Positions 11,614-25,600 of a stretch of 64,000 bases of DNA are shown piece by piece. Every line of letters begins with the position of its first letter. The stretch's first letter is position 1. Location of the stretch: positions 52,844,451-52,908,450 of the forward strand of contig OX424556.1 of the NCBI GenBank assembly GCA_949152475.1, read 5' to 3'. The notes beneath the pieces were generated by a model. The model searched no databases and had not been told where the DNA came from. It saw nothing but the letters and a program-made list of their open reading frames with translations. The DNA is from Terebella lapidaria. Taxonomy: Eukaryota; Annelida; Polychaeta; Terebellida; Terebellidae. The position numbers were made by a program, and so were the translations under genes.

Positions 11614-13199
11614 GCGTTAACATTTTTATCTTTAAAGTTAACGATCGAATCTTTCTGAAATTTTGCACAAAAATGCCTAAAAATATTTTGAGAAGGAGGT
11701 ATCTTTTTGTTTTTTGATTTTCGCATTTTTTTCAAAATGGCGGCCGTTTGTGTCGAAAAACGCTCAATTTTGGACTTTGACGGCCATTTTCTCAAAAACT
11801 GTCTGATCAGTTTTGAGTTTTTGGTTTCAAAAGATTCCCCTCATATACCTCTGTGATATGTATAAGTTTGGTTGCCCTAAATCTGCCGGTTTTCGTGTGG
11901 CGGCCATTTTGAATTTTTGGCGGGTCGGCGAAAAAAAATTTTTTCGCCCCAGATCGCATTACTATCCATTTTGGGGCATTTCTAGAGCAAAAAAAAATTT
12001 TCACCCTTTGAAAAAAATTTTGGACTTAGAAAATTTTCGGCACTTTTTCCCTTCATAATGGGAGCTGTCCGGACTGTACTCATAGAACGCTTGAAGATAG
12101 AGCTTAGAAATTGGCACTTTCAAATGGGAAGTCATATATGGCGACTTGTGTGGTGACCTTGAATTTGACCTTGGATGACCTTGAAAGGTCAAAACAGCCA
12201 TTTTTGGGTCGAAAAACACTCAAATTTGCACCTGGTCTGTATTTTCTCAAAAACTGTCTGATCAGTTTTGAGATTTTTGCTTAAAAAGATTCCTCTTATA
12301 TACCTCTGTGACGTGTATAAGATTTGTTGCCCTTGAATCGCCGATCTCAGTGTGGCGGCCATTTTGAATTTTTGACGAGTCGGCGAAAAAATTTTTTTTC
12401 GCCCCAAATAACATTACTATCCATTTTGGGCCATTTCTAGGCAAAAAAAAATTTTCACCCTTTGAAAAAAATTTTGGACTTGGAAAATTTTCGGCACTTT
12501 TTTCCTTCATAATGGGAGCTGTCAGGACTGTACTCATAGAACGCTTGAAGATAGAGCTTAGAAATTGGCACTTTCAAATGGGAAGTCATATATGGCGACT
12601 TGTGTGGTGACCTTGAATTTGACCTTGGATGACCTTGAAAGGTCAAAACAGCCATTTTGGGGTCAAAAAATGCCCAGATTTGCCTTTGTAGATGAAATGC
12701 TTGCAGATAGAGCTCCTGTTTGCATTATGAACATATAGGAAGACATATATGGCACAACTAATGATGACCTTGAACTTGACGTCAGATGACCTTGAGTGCC
12801 AAATGTCTGACTTGGAATGTGTAAATTGACCTGAGCGGCCTAAACGATTCCACCCAACATATAGAATATCAAATGCCGCACACATACATGTAATGGTTAC
12901 ATCGAAGTTCATACGGATGACCTTGATTGGTAAATCCCAAGGTCATATGTTTACACTGCGAACCTTGATTGGTAAATCTCAAGGTCTGTTACCTGCCAAT
13001 GCTGCCATGGCCAAACCAAAATTGTCCGGTAACCTATCTTAGCCTTTGGGCTAATTTTTTCTTTTTGATACATAACACTCCTCATATGTACTTCTATGAT
13101 GTCTATAAATTTCGTTGCGCTTGAATCGCTCGAAGTGGGCCATTTTGGGCCCAAACTCGGCCCAGATGGGACTTTCCCATGTTAAATTCTCCTATGCTT

Positions 13200-16100
13200 T
13201 ATAATGGGACACATTATGCCTAATATCTCACTTAATATTGAGATTAGAGACTAGGAATCAATTGTGGACACATAGGAAATGATATATGCTGAATATTCTC
13301 GTGACCTTGAATTTGACCTCTGACCTCAGTTTCAAGGTCAGAGCACAAAATGGCTTATATCTCGCTTATTATCGACTCTACAGCTTAGGAATCAATTGTG
13401 GACATATAGGAAATGATATATGCTGAATATTCTCGTGACCTTGAATTTGACCTCTGACCTCAGTTTCAAGGTCAGAGCACAAAATGGCTTATATCTCGCT
13501 TATTATCGACTCTACAGCTTAGGAATCAATTGTGGACATATAGGAAATGATATATGCTGAATATTCTGATGACCTTGAATTTGACCTTCGACCTCATTTT
13601 CAAGGTCACAGGACAAAATGGCTAATATCTCGCTTGTTATCAACTTTACAGCTTAGTAATCAATTATGAACATATAGGAAATGTTATATGCAGATTATTG
13701 TCATGACCTTGAATTTGACCTTTGACCTCATTTTCAAGGTAACAGGACAAAATGGCTGATATCTTACTTATTATCGATTTTACAGCTTAGGAATCAATTG
13801 TGGACATATAGGAAATGATATATGCTGAATATTCTCGTGACCTTGAATTTGACCTCTGACCTCATTTTCCAAGGTCCAAGGCTCATACATATTGGCTCAT
13901 ATGTATGGCTTGGGAATCAATTGTGGACATCATATAGAAAATGATATACAATGAATATTTTGATGACCTTGAATTTGACTTTTGCCCCTTCATTTTCAAG
14001 GCCACAGCACAAAATTGCTTATATCTCTCTGATTATTGAATTTACAGCTTAGCAATCAACTGTGGACATGATATATGCTTAATGTTATATATGCTGAATA
14101 TTCTTTTGACCTTGAATTCAACCAGTGACCTGGCTAACTTCTAAAATATTAAACATTGTCCGGTAACCTATCTTTGGCCCTTGGCCTAATTTTTTGTTTA
14201 CAGGCGAATTTTTCTGAAATTTTGCAGAAAAATACTTAAAAATAATTCAAGAAGGAGGTATTTTTTAGTTTTTTGATTTTCACATTTTTTTCAAAATGGC
14301 GGCCGTTTTCGACGAAAAATGCCTGATTTTGGACTTTGGCGGCCATTTTCTCAAAATCTGTTCAGTAACTTTTTTTCTTTTTGATACATAAGACTCCTCA
14401 TATGTACTTCTATGATGTCTATAAATTTCGTTGCGCTTGAATCGCTCGAAGTGAGCCATTTTGGCCCAAACTCGGCCCAAATGGGACTTTCCCATGTTAA
14501 ATTCTCCTATGCTTTATAATGGGACACATTATGCCTAATATCTCACTTGATATTGAGATTAGAGACTAGGAATCAATTGTGAACATATAGGAAATGATAT
14601 ATGCTGAATATTCTCGTAACCTTGAATTTGACCTCTGACCTCAGTTTCAAGGTCAGAGCACAAAATGGCTTATATCTCGCTTATTATCGACTCTACAGCT
14701 TAGGAATCAATTGTGGACATATAGGAAATAATATATGCTGAATATTCTCGTGACCTTGAATTTGACCTCTGACCTCAGTTTCAAGGTCAGAGCACAAAAT
14801 GGCTTATATATCGCTTATTATCGACTCTACAGCTTAGGAATCAATTGTGGACATATAGGAAATGATATATACTGAATATTCTGATGACCTTGAATTTGAC
14901 CTTTGACCCCATTTTCAAGGTCACAGGACAAAATGGCTAATATCTCGCTTGTTATCGACTTTACAGTTTAGGAATCAATTGTGAACATATAGGAAATGAT
15001 ATATGCTGAATATTCTCGTGACCTTGAATTTGACCTTTGACCTCATTTTCAAGGTCACATAACAAAATGGCTAATATCTTGCTTATTATCGACTTTACAG
15101 TTTAGGAATCAATTGTGAACATATAGGAAAGGATATATGCTGAATATTTTCGTGACCTTGAATTTGACCTTTGACCTCATTTCCAAGGTCACAGGACAAA
15201 ATTGCTAATATCTCGCTTATTATCGACTTTACACTTAGGAATCAATTGTGAACATATAGGAAATGATATATGCTGAATATTCTCGTGACCTTGAATTTGA
15301 CCTTTGACCTCATTTTCAAGGTCACAGGACAAAATTGCTGATATCTCGCTTATTATTGACTTTACAGCTTAGGAATCAATTGTGAACATATGGGAAATGA
15401 TATATGCTGAATATTCTCGTTTCCTTGAATTTGACCTTTGACCTCATTTTCAAGGTCACAGGACAAAATGGCCAATATCTTGCTATTGGCGACTTTACAG
15501 CTTAGGAATCAATTGTGAACATATAGGAAATGATATATGCTGAAAATGCTCGTGACCTTGAATTTGACCTTTGACCTATTTTCAAGGTCACAGGACAAAA
15601 TGGCCAATATCTTGCTTATTAGCGACTTTACAACTTAGGAATCAATTGTGAACATATAGGAAATGATATATGCTGAAAATGCTCGTGACCTTGAATTTTA
15701 CCTTTGACCTATTTTCAAGGTCACAGGACAAAATGGTCAATATCTTGCTTATTAGCGACTTTACAGCTTAGGAATTATTTGTGAACATATAGGAAATGAT
15801 ATATGCTGAAAATTCTCATGACCTTGAATTTGACCTTTGACCTCATTTTCAAGGTCAACAGGACAAAATGGCTAATATCTTGCTTATTATCGACTTTACA
15901 GCTTAGGAATCAATTGTGAACATATAGGAAATGATATATGCTGAATATTCTCATGACCTTGAATTTGACCTTTGACCTCATTTTCAAGGTCACAGGACAA
16001 AATGGCCAATATCTTGCTTATTAGCGCCTTTACAGCTTAGAAATCAATTGTGAACATATAGGAAATGATATATGCTGAATATTCTAGTGACCTTGAATTT

Positions 16101-18560
16101 GACTTTTGACCTCATTCTCAAGGTCAACAGGACAAAATGGCTAATATCTTGCTTATTATTGACTTTACAGCTTAGGAATCAATTATGAACATATAGGAAA
16201 TGATATATTCTGAATATTTTAATCATATTGAATTTGACCTTTGACCTAAATTTCAAGGTCAGTCATTTTATTTTCAAAGTCAGATTACAAAATGGCTTAT
16301 ATCTCGCTTATTATCGACTTTACAGCTTAGGAATCAATTGTGAACATATAGGAAATAATATATGCTGAATATTCTTGTGACCTTGAATTTGACCTTTGAC
16401 CTCATTTTCAAAGTCACATGACAAAATGGCTAATATCTCGCTTATTATCGACTTTACAGTTCAGGAATCAATTGTGAACATATAGGAAATGATATATGCT
16501 GAATTTTTTCGTGACCTTGAATTTGACCTTTGACCTCATTTCCAAGGTCGCAGGACAAAATTGCTAATATCTCGCTTATTATCGACTTTACAGCTTAGGA
16601 ATCAATTGTGAACATATAGGAAATGATATATGCTGAATATTCTCGTGGCCTTGAATTTGAGCTTTGACCTCATTTTCAAGGTCACAGGACAAAATGGCCA
16701 ATATCTTGCTTATTAGCGACTTTACAGCTTAGGAATCGATTGTGAACATATAGGAAATGATATATGCTGAAAATTCTCGTGACCTTGAATTTGACCTTTG
16801 ACCTCATTTTCAAGGTCACAGGACAAAACGGCCAATATCTTGCTTATTAGCGTCTTTACAGCTTAGGAATCAATTGTGAACATATAGGAAATGATATATG
16901 CTGAATATTCTCATGACCTTGAATTTGACCTTTGACCTCATTTCCAAGGTCACAGGACAAAATTGCTAATATCTCGCTTATTATCGACTTTACAGCTTAG
17001 GAATCAATTGTGAACATATAGGAAATGATATATGCTGAATATTCTCATGACCTTGAATTTGACCTTTGACCTCATTTTCAAGGTCACAGGACAAAATGGC
17101 CAATATCTTGCTTATTAGCGCCTTTACAGCTTAGAAATCAATTGTGAACATATAGGAAATGATATATGCTGAATATTCTAGTGACCTTGAATTTGACTTT
17201 TGACCTCATTCTCAAGGTCAACAGGACAAAATGGCTAATATCTTGCTTATTATCGACTTTACAGCTCAGGAATCAATTATGAACATATAGGAAATGATAT
17301 ATGCTGAATATTCTCGTGACCTCGAATTTGACCTTTGACCTCATTTCCAAGGTCACAGGACAAAATTGCTAATATCTCGCTTATTATCGACTTTACGGCT
17401 TAGGAATCAATTGTGAACATATAGGAAATGATATATGCTGAATATTCTCGTGACCTTGAATTTGACCTTTGACCTCATTTTCAAGGTCACAGGACAAAAT
17501 GGCCAATATCTTGCTTATTAGCGACTTTGCAGCTTAGGAATCAATTGTGAACATATAGGAAATGATATATGCTGAATATTCTAGTGACCTTGAATTTGAC
17601 CCTTGACCTAAATTTCAAGGTTAGTCATTTTATTTTCAAGGTCAGAATACAAAATGGCTTATATCTCGCTTATTATCAAATTTACAGCTTAGGGGTCCAT
17701 AGTGAACATATATGAAATGATGTATGCTGAATATTTTGGTGATCTAGAATTTAACCTTTGAACTCATTTTCAAGGTCAGAGAACAAAATGGCTAATATGT
17801 CGCTTATTATCATCTTTACATCTGCCCCTGATGACGCCAGTGTGTCTTTGGATAAACTATTTGGTCGGGCTTTGTTTCTATTGCAAAGTGTTGTATTTTA
17901 CGTTTCTTATTGGCATCATCAAAATTTGATTGTATTGGTGGTAATAGATTGATACTTACATTTATACCACTGAGTCGGTGTCACTGCTGGCGGACGTTAA
18001 ATCTGTCCCCGAGGATACCATCAACTCAGTAGCCTTCGGGCTTGTGATTGGGTACTTTTGTACTTGTCATGTATCTATTCCGTGGGGTTAGATTCGGATT
18101 TCTAAATTATTTTCATAGGTTGTTGGGCAGTTGTATACTAATTCCATCTGGTGTACAGTAGAAACAATTACATTTAACACATTGTCTGCCCCTGAAGACG
18201 CCAGTGTGTCTTTGGATAAACTCGGGTCGGGCTTTGTTTGTTTCTATTGCAAAATGTAGTATTTTACGTTTCTTATTGGCATCATCAAAATCTGATTGTA
18301 TTGGTGGTAATAGATTGATACTTACATTTACAGCATAGGAATCAATTGCAAATATAGAGGAATGATATATACTGAATATTTTCATGACCTTGAACTTGAA
18401 CTTTGACCTCATTTTCAAGGTCAAATCACAGAATGGCTAATATCCACTTATTATCGACTTTACAGCTTAGGAATTTATTGTGGACATACTAGAAGTGATA
18501 TATTTGTTGAAAATTTCATGGCCTTGAATTTATCAGTGACTTTATTTTCAAGGTCACTGG
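13200..18560 (+). repeat. 134-bp satellite rich in AGGTCA half-sites, about 38 units
   Basis: The unit runs GACCTTGAATTTGACC, TTTGACCTCATTTTCAAGG, TCACAGGACAAAATGGC, TAATATCTCGCTTATTATCG, ACTTTACAGCTTAGGAATC, AATTGTGAACATATAGG, AAATGATATATGCTGAA, TATTCTCGT. Two 11-line inserts (13062-13200, 14200-14520) resemble the element body. Most units keep TGACCTTTGACCT (perfect DR1 of AGGTCA) and TCAAGGTCA. The same unit appears singly at 6370, 59240-59790 and 61300-61640. Confidence 0.9.
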
Positions 18561-18715
18561 ACAAAAGGCTAATATCTAAAATGTATATTGTCCGGTAACC
18601 TTTCTTAGCCCTTGGGCTAATTTTTCACACTTGACAGTGATATATTTGGGGCAACAGAGATGATAGGGCTACGGGGGATACACCCAAGCGGTCGTAGGCG
18701 ACCGGAAGCGTCTAG

Positions 18716-19654
18716 TTTAAAAGTGTGTAAAGACCCAGTCACACTGGATAGTAAGATTAGGAGACAAGTTAAATACATGTACCAAAGCATCTGTCACGCC
18801 GGATCTTGAACTTTTACAAGTGAAGTGCTTTGTTACACGGTCATGCAATTATCACTGGATTAGCTGAGATTGCACAAATCTGGTAAATTTGAGCATGGTA
18901 AAAAATTATTTGCATATTGTAAGACAATATCAAGCAAACAAAACTCTATCTTACATGTATGACACCTTAATTGCTGTACCACGATCTTGAACATCACTCA
19001 TGGACAGTTATCAGGGATGTTATCAGAGTATACTGTAAACGTGATTAATTTTACGTGTATCAAATTTTGCATTTTCCAATTTGCAGCATACTTGCGTGTA
19101 ATTATTTCTAGAGTTATCAACAGTAAGTGAACTAGGAATAGCAGTTTTACTCTTGAGATGTTGAAAATTATTTGTAATAGGCAATATTTGTAATCATTGA
19201 ATAATTCTGTGAGGTACGTAAAGAGTAAAGAGCTTTATTGAGGATAACCATTGGTACCATACTACTATTAGTGGTGTTCATTTGCATTAGCACCTTGTGT
19301 CAACAACCATAGGCTAGTGCTGACATAATGCTCCAAGTGAAAGGACGGTAACTGCTAGTATGACATTGATAACATTAATCATGCGTGTCAAGGAGCGCTA
19401 ACACTTTGCCATGTCCATGTCAGTCGGCAGACAAGCACCGTCGTCATCTGCCGAGTGCTTGGAATGTGTGTGTAGGACAAAAATAGTCACATGTATTTAA
19501 TTTCTCGATTTTTTTAGAACAACAAATTTTGCTGAATTAATACATCGAAAAATACGTACGTTTCATTCAGCATACAATTTATGAATGGCATGTACACGAT
19601 TGTCTCAGTGAATTGTATGGTGTTTGGGATCTGAAGTATTTCCTTCTGTTGCAG
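18716..19654. other. Apparently single-copy sequence upstream of the first visible slingshot exon
   Basis: About 940 bases of AT-rich sequence without repeats recognisable inside the window. It is probably slingshot intron (the exon at 19655 begins mid-codon, so an upstream exon exists). I could not identify that first coding exon or a promoter here. Confidence 0.5.
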
Positions 19655-22600
19655 TTTGTCTGAAAGTTACGTATCCTTTAAAGGCGCAGCACTGATATTG
19701 CCTCAGTCAGAATGTCTGCGAACAGTAACCAAGGGAACCAATGTCGGTGAGTTTGTACACTATACATGCTATATGGAAGGCGTGGGGAATTGCTTTCTCT
19801 CATCATTTGTAAATTTGACTCTATATTACAGACATCCACGCCCATTATTTGTAAATTTGACTCTGTATTACAGACATCCACGCCTATTATTTGTAAATTT
19901 GACTCTGTATTCCAGACATCCACGCCTATTATTTGTAAATTTGACTCTGTATTACAGACATCCACGCCCATCATTTTTGAATTTGACTCTGTATTACAGA
20001 CATCCACGCCCATCATTTGTAAATTTGACTCTGTATTACAGACATCCACGCCCATCATTTGTAAATTTGACTCTGTATTACAGACATCCACGCCCATCAT
20101 TTGTAAATTTGACTCTGTATTACAGACATCCACGCCCATTATTTGTAAATTTGACTCTGTATTACAGACATCCACGCCCATTATTTGTAAATTTGACTCT
20201 GTATTACAGACATCCACGCCCATTATTTGTAAATTTGACTCTGTATTACAGACATCCACGCCCATTATTTGTAAATTTGACTCTGTATTACAGACATCCA
20301 CGCTCATTATTTGTAAATTTGACTCTGTATTACAGACATCCACGCCCATTATTTGTAAATTTGACTCTGTATTACAGACATCCACGCCCATTATTTGTAA
20401 ATTTGACTCTGTATTACAGACATCCACGCTCATTATTTGTAAATTTGACTCTGTATTACAGACATCCACGCCCATCATTTGTAAATTTGACTTTGTATTA
20501 CAGACATCCACGCCCATCATTTGTAAATTTGACTTTGTATTACAGACATCCACGCCCATCATTTGTAAATTTGACTTTGTATTTCACACACCCACGCCCA
20601 TCATTTGTAAATTTGACTTTGTATTACAGACATCCACGCCCATTATTTGTAAATTTGACTCTGTATTACAGACATACACGCCCATCATTTGTAAATTTGA
20701 CTCTGTATTACAGACATCCACGCCCATCATTTGTAAATTTGACTCTGTATTGCAGACATCCACGCCCATCAATTGTAAATTTGACTCTGTATTACAGACA
20801 TCCACGCCCATTATTTGTAAATTTGACTCTGTATTACAGACAGCCACGCCCATCATTTGTAAATTTGACTCTGTATTACAGACATCCACGCCCATCATTT
20901 GTAAATTTGACTTTGTATTACAGACATCCACGCCCATCATTTGTAAATTTGACTCTGTATTACAGACATCCACGCCCATCATTTGTAAATTTGACTTTGT
21001 ATTACACACATCCACGCCCATCATTTGTAAATTTGACTCTGTATAACAGACATCCACGCCCATCATTTGTAAATATGACTCTGTATTACAGACATCCATG
21101 CCCATCATTTGTAAATTTGACTCTGTATTACAGACATCCACGCCCATCATTTGTAAATTTGACTCTGTATTACAGACATCCACGCCCATCATTTGTAAAT
21201 TTGACTTTGTATTACAGACAGCCACGCCCATCATTTGTAAATTTGATTTTGTATTACAGACATCCACGCCCGTCATTTGTAAATTTGACTCTGTATTACA
21301 GACATCCACGCCCATCATTTGTAAATTTGACTCTGTATTACAGACATCCATGCCCATCATTTGTAAATTTGACTCTGTATTACAGACATCCATGCCCATC
21401 ATTTGTAAATTTGACTCTGTATTACAGACATCCACGCCCATTATTTGTAAATTTGAGTTTGTATTACACACATCCACGCCCATTATTTGTAAATTTGACT
21501 CTGTATTACAGACATCCACGCCCATCAATTGTAAATTTGACTCTGTATTACAGACATCCACGCCCATCAATTGTAAATTTGACTCTGTATTACAGACATC
21601 CACGCCCATCATTTGTTAATTTGACTTCGTATTACAGACATCCACGCCCATCTCCAGTCGATGTTCTGTCTGCTGCGCCCTCAGGACACAATCAAAATGG
21701 TCAGTTTTCATGGCACTGAGCGTGTATGTGAGCAACGGGTGAATGTGAATGGCATTACATATAGGATGAGAGTTTGATGTCAATTCACGATGACTTACTC
21801 ACCTGTGATGGTTATACCGATTGCAATGGTGACAGGCAATCAAACTGGACAGTGTGGAGCAGGCTTGGGTGCGTTACATGGCGGTTGTCACGACTACGGG
21901 TGTACAGGACACAGAGGAAAGCGTGATTGTTGGTGTAGACATCAGCGACAGTGGCGCAACAATTGGTTTGGTACTGCCTGTGTGGGCCGACACGTCAGTC
22001 AGACTCAATGGAGATGGGTATGCAACCATATCTTACTCAACACCTACAGTGTTGCTTGCTCAAACAGTGATGCGTCTGATGTTCATAGCGTTCATGGTCT
22101 TCTTTTTTGCAGAGGATTCCACATCACCTCAGATCATGTTCAGTACATCTTCAAACCGGTGTCTGTGCAGGCAATGTGGTGAGACCTTGTAACAGGGATA
22201 CTATCTGACACTGTCTGTTATAGCAGTGATACTGACTGACACTGTCTGTTGTAACAGTGATACTGACTGACTCTGTCTGTTGTAGCAGTGATACTGACTG
22301 ACACTGTCTGTTGTAAGAGTGATACTGATTGACACTGTTGTCGCAGTGATACTGACTGACACTGCTTGTTGTAGCAGTGATACTGACTGACACTGTCTGT
22401 TGTAACAGTGATACTGTCTGACACTGTCTGTTGTCGCAGTGATACTGACTGACACTGCTTGTTGTAGCAGTGATACTGACTGACACTGTTTGTTGTAGCA
22501 GTGATACTGTCTGACACTGTCTGTTGTTGCAGTGATACTGACTGACTCTGTATGTTGTAGCACTGATACTGACTGACACTGTCTGTTGTAACAGTGATAC

Positions 22601-25600
22601 TGACTGACAATGTCTGTTGTAACAGTGATACTGAAAGACAGTCTGTTGTTGCACTGATACTGACTGACACTGTCTGTTGTAGCAGTGATACTGACTGACA
22701 CTGTCTGTTGTAACAGTGATACTGACTGACTCTGTATGTTGTAGCACTGATACTGACTGACTCTGTCTGTTGTAACAGTGATACTGAAAGACAGTCTGTT
22801 GTTGCACTGATACTGACTGACACTGTCTGTTGTACCAGTGATACTGTCTGACACTGTCTGTTGTAACAGTGATACTGAAAGACAGTCTGTTGTTGCACTG
22901 ATACTGACTGACACTGTCTGTTGTAGCACTGATACTGACTGACACTGTTGTAGCAGTGATACTGACTGACACTGTCTGTTGTAACAGTGATACTGACTGA
23001 CACTCTGTTGTAGCAGTGATACTGACTGACACTGTCTGTTGTAACAGTGATACTGACTGACACTGTTGTAGCAGTGATACTGACTGACACTGTCTGTTGT
23101 AACAGTGATGCTGACTGACACTGTTGTAGCAGTGATACTGACTGACACTGTCTGTTGTAACAGTAATACTGACTGACACTGTCTGTTGTAGCACTGATAC
23201 TGACTGACACTGTTGTAGCAGTGATACTAACTGACACTGTCTGTTGTAACAGTAATACTGACTGACACTGTCTGTTGTAACAGTGATACTGACTGACACT
23301 GTCTGTTGTAACAGTGATACTGACTGACACTGTTGTAGCAGTGATACTGACTGACACTGTTGTAGCAGTGATACTGACTGACACTGTTGTAGCAGTGATA
23401 CTGACTGACACTATCTGTTGTAGCGGTGATACTGACTGACACTGTCTGTTGTAGCAGTGATACTGACTGACACTGTCCATTGTAGCAGTGATACTGACTG
23501 ACACTGTCCGTTGTAGCAGTGATACTGACTGACACTGTTGTAGCAGTGATACTGACTGACACTGTCTGTTGTAACAGTGATACTGACTGACTCTGTCTGT
23601 TGTAACAGTGATACTGACTGACTCTGTCCAATGTAACAGTGATACCGACTGACACTGCTTGTTGTAACAGTGATACTGATTGACACTGTCTGTTGTTGCA
23701 GTGATACTGACTGACACTCTGTTGTAGCAGTGATACTGACTGACACTGTCTGTTGTAACAGTGATACTGACTGACACTGTTGTAGCAGTGATACTGACTG
23801 ACACTGTTGTAGCAGTGATACTGACTGACACTGTCTGTTGTAACAGTGATACTGACTGACTCTGTCTGTTGTAACAGTGATACTGACTGACTCTGTCCAA
23901 TGTAACAGTGATACCGACTGACACTGCTTGTTGTAACAGTGATACTGATTGACACTGTCTGTTGTAGCAGTGATACTGACACTGTCTGTTGTAGCAGTGA
24001 TACTGACTGACACTGTCTGTTGTAACAGTGATACTGACTGACACTGTCCAATGTAACAGTGATACCGACTGACACTGCTTGTTGTAGCAGTGATACTGAC
24101 TGACACTGTCTGTTGTAACAGTGATACTGACTGACACTGTCTGTTGTAGCACTGATACTGACTGACACTGTTGTAGCAGTGATACTTACTGACACTGTTG
24201 TAGCAGTGATACTGACTGACACTGTCTGTTGTAACAGTGATACTGACTGACACTGTTGTAGCAGTGATACTGACTGACACTGTCTGTTGTAACAGTGATA
24301 CTGACTGACACTGTTGTAGCAGTGATACTGACTGACACTGTCTGTTGTAACAGTGATACTGACTGACACTGTCTGTTGTAACAGTGATAATGAAAGACAG
24401 TCTGTTGTTGCACTGATACTGACTGACACTGTCTGTTGTAACAGTGATACTGACTGACTCTGTCTGTTGTAACAGTGATACTGACTGACTCTGTCCAATG
24501 TAACAGTGATACCGACTGACACTGCTTGTTGTAACAGTGATACTGATTGACACTGTCTGTTGTAGCAGTGATACTGACACTGTCTGTTGTAGCAGTGATA
24601 CTGACTGACACTGTCTGTTGTAACAGTGATACTGACTGACTCTGTCCAATGTAACAGTGATACCGACTGACACTGCTTGTTGTAACAGTGATACTGATTG
24701 ACACTGTCTGTTGTCGCAGTGATACTGACTGACACTGTCTGTTGTAACAGTGATACTGACTGACACTGTTGTAGCAGTGATACTGTATTACAGACTGATT
24801 GACACTGTCTGTTGTAGCAGTGATACTGACACTGTCTGTTGTAGCAGTGATACTGACTGACACTGTCTGTTGTAACAGTGATACTGACTGACACTGTCCA
24901 ATGTAACAGTGATACCGACTGACACTGCTTGTTGTAGCAGTGATACTGACTGACACTGTCTGTAGTAACAGTGATACTGACTGACACTGTCTGTTGTAGC
25001 ACTGATACTGACTGACACTGTTGTAGCAGTGATACTTACTGACACTCTGTTGTAGCAGTGATACTGACTGACACTGTCTGTTGTAACAGTGATACTGACT
25101 GACACTGTTGTAGCAGTGATACTGACTGACACTGTCTGTTGTAACAGTGATACTGACTGACACTGTTGTAGCAGTGATACTGACTGACACTGTCTGTTGT
25201 AACAGTGATACTGACTGACACTGTCTGTTGTAACAGTGCTAATGAAAGACAGTCTGTTGTTGCACTGATACTGACTGACACTGTCTGTTGTAACAGTGAT
25301 ACTGTCTGACACTGTCTGTTGTCGCAGTGATACTGACTGACACTGCTTGTTGTAGCAGTGATACTGACTGACACTGTCTGTTGTAACAGTGATACTGACT
25401 GACACTGTCTGTTGTAGCACTGATACTGACTGACACTGTTGTAGCAGTGATACTGACTGACACTGATGTAGCAGTGATACTGACTGACACTGTCTGTTGT
25501 AACAGTGATACTGACTGACACTCTGTTGTAGCAGTGATACTGACTGACACTGTCTGTTGTAACAGTGATACTGACTGACACTGTTGTAGCAGTGATACTG

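Larger units (their letters stand above)
11544..18715 (+). mobile_element. Helitron-like non-autonomous element, 7.2 kb
   Basis: The 5' end is A|TCCCTTGGCGGGAGTATAG, a shortened version of the TCCCCCGAACAAAGTTCGG start seen at 46083 and 56625. The 3' end has hairpin GGTCG-TAGG-CGACC, then GGAAGCGTCTAG|T. TC start, 3' hairpin about ten bases before CTAG, and A/T flanks are the established Helitron hallmarks. The inside is non-coding: a GTCC microsatellite, about 460-bp repeats at 11640-12660, internal tails of the GTCCGGTAACC family near 13022, 14160 and 18590, and the 134-bp satellite. It is probably composite or nested. Confidence 0.6.

Noticed and set aside
18113..18424. 103-codon minus-strand ORF within the 134-bp satellite region
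   Set aside because: Low-complexity, overlaps a locally duplicated block (TCTGCCCCTGA...GACGCCAGTG at 17821 and 18184) and has no domain.
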